64,000 bases of DNA from Lactobacillus bombicola (GTDB taxonomy: Bacteria; Bacillota; Bacilli; Lactobacillales; Lactobacillaceae), in assembly GCF_900112665.1 (NCBI RefSeq), contig NZ_FOMN01000001.1:186502-250501 (forward strand), in the 5' to 3' direction. Of this stretch, positions 36,748 through 46,847 are shown piece by piece (within the stretch, counting starts at the first letter, position 1; every line of letters starts with the position of its first letter). Under the pieces are notes generated by a model. The model was not told the DNA's origin, searched no databases, and saw nothing but the letters and a program-made list of their open reading frames with translations. The translations under genes were made by a program, and so were the position numbers.

Positions 36748-38811
36748 TTAAATTTTTAAAAATTCAGCATTGATTGCAACAATAACTGTTGACAGTGACA
36801 TTAAAATTGCGCCTACCGCTGGCGGTAAAACTAAGCCCCATGGTGCTAAAATTCCAGCAGCTAAGGGTAAGGCAATGATATTATAACCTGCGCCCCACCA
36901 GAGATTTTGAATTGTTTTGGTTTGCGTTTTCTGCGCTAAGTCCAAGAAACTAATGATTGCTTCTGGCTCACTATTAACTAAAATCACATCAGCAGAATCA
37001 ACCGCAACATCAGTCCCAGTCCCAATCGTTACTCCAATATCAGCCTTAGCTAAACTAGGAGCATCATTGATGCCATCGCCCACCATCATAACCTTATTAC
37101 CTGCAGATTGTAGTTTTTTAACTACCTTTTCTTTATCTTGAGGCAAAAGTTCAGCATAAACTTGATCAATTCCAAGTTGAAGAGCTATATTATCAGCTAC
37201 TTTTTGATTGTCACCAGTTAGCATTACGGGGGTGATTTGACGTTCTTTAATTTGCTTAATTAAAGTAAAAGCTGATGCTTTAATCTGATCCCCCACTGCT
37301 ATATAACCTAAAAGTTGACTATCTTGTATAAGATAACTAATTGTATCTTTATCAGCTGCTAGCTTAGGAAAATTACTGACTTGTTTGCGTGCTGCTTTTT
37401 CATTAACTAGTTGATAAGTGTGTTGCTCAATAGTTCCACTGACGCCTGCACCTGTCATGTTCTGACTATTAGTTAATGGCAGTAGGTTTATCTTTTTAGA
37501 TTGAGCATAATGTAAAATACTTTGAGCTAAAGGATGAGTTGAATCCTGTTCTAGCGATGCCATAATGGTCAAGACTTGGTTAGAATCAAGTTTATTAGTT
37601 AAACTAGCATAGTGCCGAACTTGAAACTTTCCTTGAGTTAATGTTCCCGTTTTATCTAGCAATAAATAATTAATTTGGGAACTTAAACTTATTGCATTAT
37701 GATTGCGAATAAGTAGACCATGTTTAGCACCAAGAGCAGTACTTTTAGCATTTACCAATGGGATAGCCAGTCCCAAGGCATGTGGACAGGCAATTACTAA
37801 CACGGTCACCATCCGTTCTAATCCACTAGCGATTCCTTGAAAACTAGTCCAAACAATCAAAGCCAAAAGTCCAATTATTAATGCAGCATAAAATAACCAA
37901 CCTGAAACTTGATCTGCCTTAGTCTGCAATTTCGATTTATCTGCCTGTGAAGACTGAACTAACTTATTGACACTAGCCAGAAAACCAGAATTAGCCGTCT
38001 GGGTAACTTTGATAGTCAGCGTACCTGGGCCATTGATTGAACCACCAATTACTCGCTGCCCCTTTTGCTTGGTGATTTGCTTTGCTTCACCGGTAACTAA
38101 AGACTCATCAGCAGTACTCGAACCACTGATAATTATGCCATCTAAAGGAATACTTTCACCAGGTTTTACAATGATTGTTGCTTGTTTTTGAACATCGTTA
38201 ATCTTGATTTCTTCAATTTGATTGCTTGTTTGTACATGTACTTTATCTGGCAATAACTTTGCTAAGTCATGAACTGAACTACTAGCCTTCATCACAGAAG
38301 TCATTTCAATCCAATGACCTAAGAGCATAATCAAAATCAAAGTTGCTAATTCCCAAAAAAAGTCCATTACCTTCATTTGACTGTGTACCAAATTATTTTG
38401 AATAAAGGCGTATACGCTATAAAGATACGCAGTGACAATCCCTAAGGAAATTAGCGTCATCATCTCTGGCTTTTTTTGCTTTAATTCCGCATAAGCTCCT
38501 CGTAAAAATATTTCTCCCCCATACCAAAATAAAATAGTAGCAAAAATAACCACTAGCCAATCTGAACCCGGAAAAGAGAATTGGAATGGTAAATTAAATC
38601 CCATTGCTGGTGATAACAATAAAATTGGTAGTGCTAAAATAAAAGACCACCAAAATTTTTGCTTTAAATTTCCCATCTGCATCATCTGACCACCATGCAT
38701 CATCATCTTATGGTCACTCATCGCTTGCTGAGAATCATTTTTCATTTGCATGTTATCTTTTTGATCTGCTTGCTTTAGGTGCTGTTCATGCCCCATATCC
38801 ATATTTTTCAT
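36748..38811 (-). CDS. copB: Copper-exporting P1B-type ATPase (CopB-like)
   Basis: 687 aa. The membrane metal-site motif is CPH (VLVIACPHALGLAIP), typical of CopB-type Cu/Ag ATPases, rather than CPC. The first 50 residues are very rich in Met and His and probably collect metal. TGEAKQ, the phosphorylation site DKTGTLT and GDGINDAPSLAKADIG are all intact. No heavy-metal-associated CxxC domain is present. No CopY repressor or clear copper box was seen upstream. cutC follows on the upstream side, which may be coincidental. Confidence 0.94.
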   Translation of the reverse strand: MKNMDMGHEQHLKQADQKDNMQMKNDSQQAMSDHKMMMHGGQMMQMGNLKQKFWWSFILALPILLLSPAMGFNLPFQFSFPGSDWLVVIFATILFWYGGEIFLRGAYAELKQKKPEMMTLISLGIVTAYLYSVYAFIQNNLVHSQMKVMDFFWELATLILIMLLGHWIEMTSVMKASSSVHDLAKLLPDKVHVQTSNQIEEIKINDVQKQATIIVKPGESIPLDGIIISGSSTADESLVTGEAKQITKQKGQRVIGGSINGPGTLTIKVTQTANSGFLASVNKLVQSSQADKSKLQTKADQVSGWLFYAALIIGLLALIVWTSFQGIASGLERMVTVLVIACPHALGLAIPLVNAKSTALGAKHGLLIRNHNAISLSSQINYLLLDKTGTLTQGKFQVRHYASLTNKLDSNQVLTIMASLEQDSTHPLAQSILHYAQSKKINLLPLTNSQNMTGAGVSGTIEQHTYQLVNEKAARKQVSNFPKLAADKDTISYLIQDSQLLGYIAVGDQIKASAFTLIKQIKERQITPVMLTGDNQKVADNIALQLGIDQVYAELLPQDKEKVVKKLQSAGNKVMMVGDGINDAPSLAKADIGVTIGTGTDVAVDSADVILVNSEPEAIISFLDLAQKTQTKTIQNLWWGAGYNIIALPLAAGILAPWGLVLPPAVGAILMSLSTVIVAINAEFLKI

Positions 38812-39102
38812 ATTTGTATCCTACCCTTTTTGATCAATCCTATCTATAACTAGTTACCTTTAATTTACGTTGCTTGGTAAATGATGTCAAAGAAGAGGCT
38901 CAAATTATAAAAATGTTATTTTTTAGTTTTACCTATTTTGCGTAATTGTCAGGATATAATTTTAATTACGTCTAGATTTGTTTATTAACAATCATATGTG
39001 CAAGAAAAATAAGCCAAATAAAAAAGATGAAATATGTTCATCTTTAAATTAATATCTATTTTTGCTAATTTTAAATTTAATTTATACTATCTGATATCCT
39101 AC

Positions 39103-39744
39103 TCATTTAATCACTATTTTTGTACCATGAACTTGATTAACTCCCAGTAATTGCGCTACTTGATTACAGTTATCAACGGTAATTCCTCCTCCTGGCAAAA
39201 TCGTTATTTGCCCCTTTGACCAAGTAATCAATTCGCTCAAATAGGCAAGATGAGTTTCAATGGGCTCCGTTAGTGGTCCACCGTGAGTTAAAATCCTTTT
39301 CACACCATGATTTGCCAACCAATCTAAGCTTGAATGTTGCTGTGCCAATTGTAGTTGGTCAAATGCCATATGCATAACCACTTCTAAATTCAGTTCCTGA
39401 GCTAAAGTAATTAATTTTTGCATCTGTTCGCAATTAAGTACCCCTGACTCTTTCAAACAACCAAAGGTGACTGCATCAGCATCTAACAAGGCAGCTAGCT
39501 GCAAATCATTAATCATTATATTTAATTCCGTTTCATTATAGACAAAATCACCACTACGTGGTCTAATCATAACTACAACTGCTACGCCATGTTGGTGCGC
39601 ATATAATATTGCTTGTTTCATTACACCAAATGATGGTGTAAGTCCACCTTGAGCTAAATCACTGTTAAGTTCAATTCTTGTTGCACCAGCAGCAATCATT
39701 TGGGGAATAGCAGTAAAATTTTCAACGCAAGCTTCTTTTAGCAT
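39103..39744 (-). CDS. cutC: CutC family protein
   Basis: 213-aa TIM-barrel protein. KEACVENF, GATRIELNSDLAQGGLTPS, MIRPRSGDFVYN and ILPGGGI are all family hallmarks. CutC was linked to copper homeostasis, though its biochemical role remains unsettled. It stands alone between two gaps of 180-290 bp. Proximity to the copper ATPase is suggestive only. Confidence 0.93.
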   Translation of the reverse strand: MLKEACVENFTAIPQMIAAGATRIELNSDLAQGGLTPSFGVMKQAILYAHQHGVAVVVMIRPRSGDFVYNETELNIMINDLQLAALLDADAVTFGCLKESGVLNCEQMQKLITLAQELNLEVVMHMAFDQLQLAQQHSSLDWLANHGVKRILTHGGPLTEPIETHLAYLSELITWSKGQITILPGGGITVDNCNQVAQLLGVNQVHGTKIVIK

Positions 39745-39925
39745 AATTAATCCTTTCAGCTTAGCCTCATTAGATGGGCTAATTTCTCCTAACCTATGAG
39801 TGACTAGCTACTTACTCATTAGTTTTATAATTTTTTATTTTAATATATTAAGTTAAATAAGACTATTTTTCTGATCAAAATCTCTAACAAATGCAGTGCA
39901 ACGAAAAGGTTAGACATTTTATTAT

Positions 39926-41503
39926 TTACCTATCTTGATAATCCGCTAAATTAATTACCTGATCATACTTGTCTAAATCAGCAATTTGATAATGATGAAT
40001 TACCTCTACGAAGGTTAAATTTGAATGCAATAATATCTGATGAATTGCGGCTGAAGTTGCTTGATCAAGTGAAGCATTGATTTCATCAAGTAATAAAATT
40101 GGACGTTTCGATAAAATTGCTCTTGCTAATTCAATTCTCGCTAACTGTCCACCAGATAGCTTGTCGGCATTATCCCCTAATTGATAATCAAATCCCTTTT
40201 CTTCTACCATAGTATTTAACTCTAGTTGCTCACAAACTTGTTCAACTTCGGTCACAGATAATTTTTCACCTAAGGTTAAATTAAACCAAAGTGTATCAGC
40301 AAAAATAACTGGTGCTTGACTGGAATATGCAAATAGATTAGATATTTGATCAGCTTTGACTTCTTGATTATCAAGCAAAATATTTGATGCTTTCCCAAAT
40401 TTATTAGACATCAGAAAATAGAGCAAAGTAGACTTACCACTGCCAGAAGGCCCAATAATTGCTATCTTTTCTTCAGGATTAATAATTAAATTAAGCCCAC
40501 TGAAAAGTTGCTTTTTATCCCTTACCAGACAGATATTTTGCCAATTCACTTGTTTATGGAAAGTATATTGGGCTGCTGATTCCTTGGTAGCTGCCAGATC
40601 CAAATAATAATTAACCTTTTTTACAATATCTTGAGTCGTTGATAAGTGATTGCGCTCTTCTAAAATTTGCATAAGCGGATTAATAAATGAATTTGATAAT
40701 TGAACAATTGCAAACAGAACACCCATCGTTGTTTGCCCGTGTAATACCATTAGACCACCTAAATAGGCTGGAATGACAAATGTACCATAAATTCCTACAA
40801 AGCCTACAACTGTATGAATATTATTACTCAATAAATTCATCTTACACAGCGCTTGTTCTAATCTTGAAACTTTTGGTAAATTTTCATTAACAGCATTGGC
40901 TTGCTTGTGATATAACTTTAATGAATCCGTTCCTGCTAAGATATTTTTTATTTGACTAACATACTTACTATTGGCTTCAGTCCACTGCTTTGAAGCTTTA
41001 CGTATTGGCTTTTGTAATAAAGCTGAAACTAGGATTGGAAGCGTAGAACCGATTAGAAAAAATACCGTCAAAATCATATTAATATATATTGCATAAATTA
41101 ATGAAATTGCCACCGTCACAAAATAAAAGGCAATATTAATTTCAGCATTAAACCGATTAGTTTCTAATAATTTAAAATCATTGGTTAAAAAGCCTAGAGC
41201 TGAAGCATTATCTTCTTTAGAAGTTTCTAACATTCCTGCGAGAATTTTAGTTCTCAAAAGGGTATTGACTTCCCTAACAGCATCATTTTTTAAATAATTA
41301 TAGCCTAACTCGGCTACTAAAACGATTAAGAATAAAATTAGCGCAACTAAAAACATATGAGGTAGCTCATGCAAATTTTTGTCTGCTAATGCATTTGTCA
41401 TAGTTTCTAGCACATAAGCCATCACAATATTTTGTGTACTAGCAATTATGCCAAGTATTATAAGTGCTACAAGCTTCCATTTAGTATAATATCTAACAAT
41501 CAT
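39926..41503 (-). CDS. ABC transporter, fused permease and ATPase
   Basis: 525 aa: six membrane spans in residues 1-290 and an ATPase with Walker A GPSGSGKST near 350, signature LSGGQLARIELAR and Walker B ILLLDEINASLD. The sequence is shorter than most exporters. Substrate unknown; no peptide precursor or immunity gene was found beside it, and it has no protease domain. It flanks the decayed accessory stretch on its upstream side, so it may be the edge of acquired DNA. Confidence 0.85.
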   Translation of the reverse strand: MIVRYYTKWKLVALIILGIIASTQNIVMAYVLETMTNALADKNLHELPHMFLVALILFLIVLVAELGYNYLKNDAVREVNTLLRTKILAGMLETSKEDNASALGFLTNDFKLLETNRFNAEINIAFYFVTVAISLIYAIYINMILTVFFLIGSTLPILVSALLQKPIRKASKQWTEANSKYVSQIKNILAGTDSLKLYHKQANAVNENLPKVSRLEQALCKMNLLSNNIHTVVGFVGIYGTFVIPAYLGGLMVLHGQTTMGVLFAIVQLSNSFINPLMQILEERNHLSTTQDIVKKVNYYLDLAATKESAAQYTFHKQVNWQNICLVRDKKQLFSGLNLIINPEEKIAIIGPSGSGKSTLLYFLMSNKFGKASNILLDNQEVKADQISNLFAYSSQAPVIFADTLWFNLTLGEKLSVTEVEQVCEQLELNTMVEEKGFDYQLGDNADKLSGGQLARIELARAILSKRPILLLDEINASLDQATSAAIHQILLHSNLTFVEVIHHYQIADLDKYDQVINLADYQDR

Positions 41504-42486
41504 AATGCTCCTTGCCTAATATTAATAATTGCTTATTAATCATTACTACATAATTAATTTTCGGTATTCACTAGCTCCTACCCATTGCTCAGGAGTAGAA
41601 AAAAATAAGTTGTTCTAAATTATGGTAAAAATCTTTCCAATAATTAAAAATACCTTCTTTAAAACTAATAATAAGTTGGTCATTAGAAATTCTTGTAAAC
41701 ATCGACACCTAAGCAATAGATAATTTTCTAATCATATCTTCTAATCTAGAAGAATAAATATATCTATTCCCCATAAAGGATAAAGTTCTTCTGTATCTTT
41801 TAATAGGAATCTTAATTGAAACATTACCATCAATTGTAACCATTTTATTATAATTTAATATAAATAATAAATTAGATATTCTCTACATGAACACTAGTTG
41901 AGTCCCAAGATATCACAAAAGAAATATATTGTTAATTTTAAAAAAGATTAACTGTAAAATGAAGTTAAATACTTGCCAGTATTATAGAATAAAAAAGTCT
42001 ATTTACCTTATTTAATAGAATATAATTATATAAATAAGGTTCCCAATTAACTAGCTTAATTTACCCTATATAATCACCAAATGATCCAACAACTTATTTG
42101 TAAATAATAAGGAAAGCGTAACTGAAGAAACACTTATATCTTTATACTAACCAACTACTGCCTCTAATTATCAAAGTCAAAAGTTAATGCTACTTTGCAA
42201 AGATCTGTCTCCTGTTAATCAAAAACAAGTAGCTAATAATTATGTTGCTTGTTGTTCATAGGCAACGGTAAAAGTTGCATGGACGATGCCACAGGTTGAT
42301 ATTAAGAAGCAGAACCTAATTAATCTCTTTAACTAAAAAATTTGAATCTAATTTAATTGTTCTTAACTTTCTAGAAAAATGAATATCAAATAAGCTTATA
42401 ACCATTATAAAATTTGAAACTAAGTTATTATATTAGCCGATTATAGTTAAATTTTTGAGGAAATTTAAGCAAAAATTTAAAGATTT
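41504..42486 (-). other. 983-bp stretch without an intact gene; decayed reading frames
   Basis: Nothing intact is seen. On the minus strand 41588-41843 reads as one frame of about 84 codons interrupted by a single TAG (MVTIDGNVSIKIPIKRYRRT start), not recognised. On the plus strand around 42125-42330, a frame with two stops includes LCKDLSPVNQKQVANNY, which vaguely resembles the C-terminus of XRE-type regulators. Base composition is more AT-rich than in the flanking genes. This looks like a graveyard of small genes. Confidence 0.5.
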
Positions 42487-42789
42487 TTAGAGCACCACCT
42501 TGCTTCCTATTGGATTTTTATTTATAGAATATAGAAGGGAGCAATAGTAGGACATATGTTGAATAATATTAAAAATCATGTCTTTATTTTCTTGAGATAC
42601 TTTTTGACTGATTAATAATGAATTAATTTCTTGAAGTGACTTAGTCATATTAGAAGATAGCTTTTCGTCAATCACCTCATGTAAATAACCCGCAGCTTCA
42701 ATAATAAAAAGACTAGTTTTATTATTGCCGTAATAAGTTACATACATTTGTTTAGTCAGAATAGCTACTCTAGACGCATGTAAAAACAT
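42487..42789 (-). pseudogene. HD-domain phosphohydrolase fragment
   Basis: 100 codons reading DMFLHASRVAILTK then ILEAAGYLHEVIDEKL-like sequence, matching the middle of the HD-domain (YedJ-like) hydrolases of lactobacilli, in which HxxRV and an HD/HE pair bind metal. The usual N-terminal 25-30 residues and the C-terminal half after IIQHMSY are missing, so it is probably a broken gene. Upstream codons in the same frame reach a stop immediately. Confidence 0.6.
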
Positions 42790-42834
42790 GTCTTGTTGGC
42801 ATCATCATAAATTTTTCTTTTGCAATTTTTTTAG

Positions 42835-44208
42835 TCATTTATTGGTCATTTTTTTATCTCTTAAAATTATTGTTGTACAAAATATTAAAACTATTATCGA
42901 TAAAAAGAACAAAACTTTAAAGTTAATCTTTAGGCCAGCTAATGTTCCATTTATAAAATTAAAATAATCGTTTTGTGTAAATGTTAAAATTGAGGCTGCT
43001 ATTGCTGTTCCCATTGCTCCAGAATATGATTGTGCAGTCATATAGATTACATTGCCGTCATTGGTCGATTGAATAGGTAAATTTGCTAAGCTTCTTGTCA
43101 TAATATTACTATACGACAAACCCAATCCAAACATAAAAATTGAATAAATTATAATCAGATTAATTGGTGCAACTGATATAATATTTGCTAATAGAAAAGA
43201 GACGCAAATAAGTCCTTCTCCTAACAAGATTGGAAAATCATGATTTAATTTATCATAAATTATTCCAGCAACTGCTGACATTATGGCATCAATTACTGCT
43301 GCTGGTAATACAAGCAAGCCCGTTTTTGCCGTTGATAAATGAAATATTATTTCTAAAACATTCGGCATTAAATATGACATGCTTAATGACATTAACTGTA
43401 GTAGAAAAAAAGAAATCAGAAATATATCAAATTGTCGATTTTTAAACAAAGATATATCAATAATATAATTTTTATTATTTTTTTCGAAATAAATAAAGAG
43501 AATACAACAAATAATAGCAGTTAACAATAAAAAAATACGATAATTACTTTTACTTGCTGTACTAACTATTAATAATAGTGTAATTATTAATAAACCAGTT
43601 AAAGTAATACCACCACGATAGTCAAAAGAAATACTAAAAACGTTAAATTTTTGCGTAATACTAAATTCACCTAATAGCCAAATAACTAATACTATAGGTA
43701 TTATTAGTATAAATAAAGTTTGCCAACTATAATACTTTAAAACAATTCCACCATAAACTGGACCAATTGCAGGGGCAAAAGCAATTACTAAACTTCCTAG
43801 TCCCATAAAAAAGCCTACTTTCTTTTTAGGAGATTGCTCTAAAATAATTGAAAACATTAATGGTAAGCCAATACCATCAGCAATTCCTTGGATAATTCGA
43901 CCACATAGAAGCAAGAAAAAGCTTGAAGTAACTCCTGCTAAAACTGTTCCAATTAAAAAACTAATTATTGCTACTCTAAACAACGTAATTGCACGAAATC
44001 GCTTTCTCAGATATGCTCCGAAGGGTATAATTACAGTAGAAACTAACATGTAACCAGTTGTTAACCACTGAACTGTGCTAGCGGGAATTTTAAACTTTAC
44101 CATTAATTTTGGAAAAGCAATATTAAGCGCTGTTTCAATTACAATACCCAAAAAGCTTAGTGTTCCAATTGCGACAATTGACATAATTAATTTTTGATTT
44201 TTTTTCAA
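42835..44208 (-). CDS. MFS multidrug efflux protein (DHA2/EmrB-like)
   Basis: 457 aa with 12 to 14 hydrophobic spans. WLTTGYMLVSTVIIPFGAYL near 46-65 and GRIIQGIADGIGLPLM near 103 (motif C-like region) are typical of the 14-TM drug:H+ antiporters. Substrate unknown. The gene is intact although both neighbours are broken genes. No regulator of the TetR or MarR type is adjacent. Confidence 0.87.
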   Translation of the reverse strand: MKKNQKLIMSIVAIGTLSFLGIVIETALNIAFPKLMVKFKIPASTVQWLTTGYMLVSTVIIPFGAYLRKRFRAITLFRVAIISFLIGTVLAGVTSSFFLLLCGRIIQGIADGIGLPLMFSIILEQSPKKKVGFFMGLGSLVIAFAPAIGPVYGGIVLKYYSWQTLFILIIPIVLVIWLLGEFSITQKFNVFSISFDYRGGITLTGLLIITLLLIVSTASKSNYRIFLLLTAIICCILFIYFEKNNKNYIIDISLFKNRQFDIFLISFFLLQLMSLSMSYLMPNVLEIIFHLSTAKTGLLVLPAAVIDAIMSAVAGIIYDKLNHDFPILLGEGLICVSFLLANIISVAPINLIIIYSIFMFGLGLSYSNIMTRSLANLPIQSTNDGNVIYMTAQSYSGAMGTAIAASILTFTQNDYFNFINGTLAGLKINFKVLFFLSIIVLIFCTTIILRDKKMTNK

Positions 44209-44436
44209 TAAAATCTACTCTCCTTTTTATCACTTATTTTCCACAACATATTGTACTTTAACTATAATAAAAACACAATATGTTGAAGGAGTTATTGTTT
44301 TTAGTCTTTAGCATGATTATGAATCCGGTTTCTTTTTCAGCACAAAAAAGCAAAAAAATAAATCAAGTCTTTTCCAAAAGAAGTACTTGATCTATCTTTT
44401 TGTCTAAAAATTAAATTTCTTTTACATTTTCTACTA

Positions 44437-44725
44437 TTAATTTAAGCCAGTAGCTTGTTCTTTTCTCGTAAAGTAAACGAAACTACCAAACATAAATACA
44501 ATACTTAGTGATAGTATTTGCAGTTTACTGTACCATGGTTATATTCGGCTTAAAGGTAGCTGTTGCTATGACAGGTACACCATTTTTAACAACAGGTAAT
44601 CCAGTACTTGGTCCATTAACTTACCTCTAACAGAATAAGTTTGACCAGGTATTAATTCCACATACTGAACCACATCCTCTACCGTATTTAGCGGTTTAAT
44701 TACAACATCCTTAACAAACGTTCTA
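44437..44725 (-). pseudogene. 3' remnant of a VaFE-repeat, wall-anchored surface protein gene
   Basis: The minus strand reads TFVKDVVIKPLNTVEDVVQY, then ELIPGQTYSVRGKLMD, then after a frameshift TGLPVVKNGVPVIATATF: the pattern of VaFE/T-Q ester repeat domains of Gram-positive adhesins. Further on, a hydrophobic stretch and basic tail (SIVFMFGSFVYFTRKEQATG, stop at 44437) look like the sortase-substrate membrane anchor. Frameshifts and stops show the gene is dead. A second repeat remnant lies at 49130-49380 in the same orientation. Confidence 0.6.
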
Positions 44726-44811
44726 AAAAGAAAGAAAGTTATTGTTTAAACTTAGTTTGCTATTGAACTATAATGGGTATAATTATTATTTCTATTTATG
44801 AGGTGAAATAC

Positions 44812-46080
44812 ATGAAATTAAGTAAAAAAATCTTGCTTGGATCTATTGCTGGTATTTTAACTTTGGGGGCTGGATTGCCGGTGTCACAACAACTTAAATC
44901 TACTCCTATTACTGCAGCAACAACATCTAACAATAACACTCTAAAATTAATTCACGGTGCATATGTCTATAATAAAAAAGGTAGGCGTCTTAAAAAATAT
45001 TGTGGCAGCTGGTCTAACACTCACTTACGCAAAGGAACCAATGTACAATATTCCGGCACAGTCCAACCAATTGAAAAAGACAGCAAGCAATACTATCTAC
45101 TAAATGATGACAACTACAATCAATCATGGTTACCTTATAAAAAAATCAAGGGTAAATATTATTACAGCATTGGTCACGGTGGTTACATTAATGCGGCTAA
45201 CGTTAACGAAATTGACGGTCAACCACTTTATGTGGCAAATACTACTGTTACTCTTAAGCCTGCAAACATTCATAATCATTTAACTGGGGGATATATTGGA
45301 TCAGGAGCGAGCAGAACTTTAGTTAAACCTGGTCAGAAACTGAAAGTTGATTGTATTACTAAAATTCCAGATGGTAATTCAACGTCAAAAGTTTATCGTA
45401 TAGCTGGTACAACTGACGCTTTTATTTATATTGGTAATATAAAAACTCAACCTAGACAAAAATTAGCAACTTACACGATGTATACTTATGTTGGTTTAAA
45501 GCAAAACAGTAATACTTACAATATTGCAACAATTCTTAATCCGAAAACTACTAATAAAAATATTACTCTTGCAAAAGATGAAGATATTCCCGTAGTCAGA
45601 GAAATTTATGTTTGGGTACCTAACGACAATAAAGCAGAATTATTTTATCGTTTAAATTATTACACTCCTGACGCTAGAAGTAATCTTTATAACGCAACTA
45701 CTAATCAACTGTTTTATATTAAAGCAGCTGACACGACTTACTTATCAGGTCCACAATTAACACCAGCAAATACCCCTGAAGAAGCTTACACAGATGCAAA
45801 AGTTGCGGCAACAACTGACAAGCAAGACTTACAAAAATTAATTGATCAAGAAAAAGTAATAGTAGCTAGTGCTAACTATAAAAATGAACTTTATGTAAAT
45901 ACTTATAAAGCTCGTTATGATGAAGCTTTAGAACAAGCTAAAACCGTAAATTCTTCAACTTCCGCAAGTATTACTGAGGTTAAAGAAGCCGTTTGGTATT
46001 TAACTACACAACAGCAAGCTTTATTGAACGCTTCAAAATTTGGCAATGGAGTTATTGAAGACACTATGCCTGTCAACTAA
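44812..46080 (+). CDS. Secreted SLAP-domain (S-layer-associated) protein
   Basis: About 422 aa from the ATG at 44812, which has GAGGTGA upstream. A Sec signal peptide (MKLSKKILLGSIAGILTLGA, cleavage near ITAA) precedes an SLAP-type domain (HGAYVYNKKGRRLKKYCGSW) that is the cell-surface attachment module of acidophilus-group lactobacilli, then a second related region. The last 100 residues form a helical domain with spaced Lys/Asp/Glu (PEEAYTDAKVAATTDKQDLQ). Probably non-covalently surface-attached; function unknown. It starts just after the adhesin remnant on the other strand. Confidence 0.85.
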   Translation: MKLSKKILLGSIAGILTLGAGLPVSQQLKSTPITAATTSNNNTLKLIHGAYVYNKKGRRLKKYCGSWSNTHLRKGTNVQYSGTVQPIEKDSKQYYLLNDDNYNQSWLPYKKIKGKYYYSIGHGGYINAANVNEIDGQPLYVANTTVTLKPANIHNHLTGGYIGSGASRTLVKPGQKLKVDCITKIPDGNSTSKVYRIAGTTDAFIYIGNIKTQPRQKLATYTMYTYVGLKQNSNTYNIATILNPKTTNKNITLAKDEDIPVVREIYVWVPNDNKAELFYRLNYYTPDARSNLYNATTNQLFYIKAADTTYLSGPQLTPANTPEEAYTDAKVAATTDKQDLQKLIDQEKVIVASANYKNELYVNTYKARYDEALEQAKTVNSSTSASITEVKEAVWYLTTQQQALLNASKFGNGVIEDTMPVN

Positions 46081-46090
46081 AGTTTAAGCG

Positions 46091-46118
46091 AAATTAGGTC
46101 ATCTGACCTAATTTTTTT
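46091..46118 (+). terminator. Terminator after the SLAP gene
   Basis: AAATTAGGTCA at 46091-46101 pairs with TGACCTAATTT at 46104-46114, followed by a T-run. The 3' end of the opposing C39 fragment is encoded within this hairpin. Confidence 0.85.
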
Positions 46119-46474
46119 ACGCCTTTTCCGAACGCATGTTTGAGTGATGCGTTTTCAACATGTTTTTCAGTTGCTCCAATAACTACATAGTAGTGTTCAA
46201 ACTCCCCTTCTTTAATCACGTGGGTAATGAAAAGAAAAGGTAAATCCTTAATTTCAAATAAAGACATATCGGCCTTAATCGCTTTGGTCTCAAAATTGAA
46301 TTTTTCCGCCGTTTTTACTAGTCCAAGAGCTGTTGTCTCCATTTGATCGATCTTAGCCGTGTTACGTACCTTCGCTAAAGATACTCGCGTACCAAAATGC
46401 TTAAACAACATTGTCAGTGCGGCAATACCGCAATCTGTTTCATCAATCTGTGATATATAAATTTTATTTCTCAT
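46094..46474 (-). pseudogene. N-terminal C39 peptidase fragment of a bacteriocin ABC transporter
   Basis: About 126 codons corresponding to the protease domain that cuts double-glycine leaders: catalytic Cys in QIDETDCGIAALTML and His in FEHYYVVIGA. Complete transporters are about 700 aa; here similarity stops after the His motif and the frame runs into the terminator of the neighbouring SLAP gene, coding KKLGQMT from the hairpin. Membrane and ATPase domains and the next Asp motif are missing. So it is the residue of a deleted transporter, though the ATG and the two catalytic residues remain. Confidence 0.8.
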
Positions 46475-46571
46475 AATTTTCATCATAAACAAACGCTTAC
46501 AGTATTACATTTATAATTATACTAATAAAATTTTAAAAAAAAGCTGAAATTTCAAAAAAATTAAAAAATTA

Positions 46572-46600
46572 TTGACGAATTTAAGAAAGCGATTTAAAAT
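46572..46600 (+). promoter_or_regulatory. Promoter of the bacteriocin cluster
   Basis: TTGACG (46572-46577), 17-bp spacer, TAAAAT (46595-46600), 76 bases before the first bacteriocin ATG. The leader in between is very AT-rich. Confidence 0.65.
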
Positions 46601-46676
46601 GAATTTAGTTTTAGAAAACTATATAGTTATAAAATTTTATATGTTTTAATTTCATATGTTTTAAAGGAAACAAATT

Positions 46677-46847
46677 ATGGAAGTTACAACATTATCTGAT
46701 AAAGACCTAGTAACTATCGTTGGTGGTAGAAGAAATACTTGGAAGGAAAATGTAGAGGGCGCCGTAAAGGCTATTTCAAAAGGTGCCGGTCTTGGTGTTG
46801 CAGTTTGCGGGCCAGAATGTGCTCTTTTAGGTGCTGAATTCGAATGA
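46677..46847 (+). CDS. Lactacin F/gassericin-type bacteriocin alpha peptide, C-terminally truncated
   Basis: 56 aa: leader MEVTTLSDKDLVTIVGG with double-glycine at 16-17, then RRNTWKENVEGAVKAISKGA and VAVCGPECALLGAEFE. The core follows LafA/GatA (N-x-W-x2-N-V-x-G-A-V, C-G-P-x-C-A, G-A), including a GxxxG motif (G36, G40) and Cys44/Cys48. In relatives about 20 more residues (from GAHY to GGFGK) follow; here they are gone and the frame ends in the leader of the next peptide. It has a good AAAGGAAA ribosome binding site. Activity of such a short form is doubtful. Confidence 0.82.
   Translation: MEVTTLSDKDLVTIVGGRRNTWKENVEGAVKAISKGAGLGVAVCGPECALLGAEFE

Noticed and set aside
39926-41503. Bacteriocin exporter
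   Set aside because: No C39 domain, no precursor and no immunity gene beside it; substrate left open.
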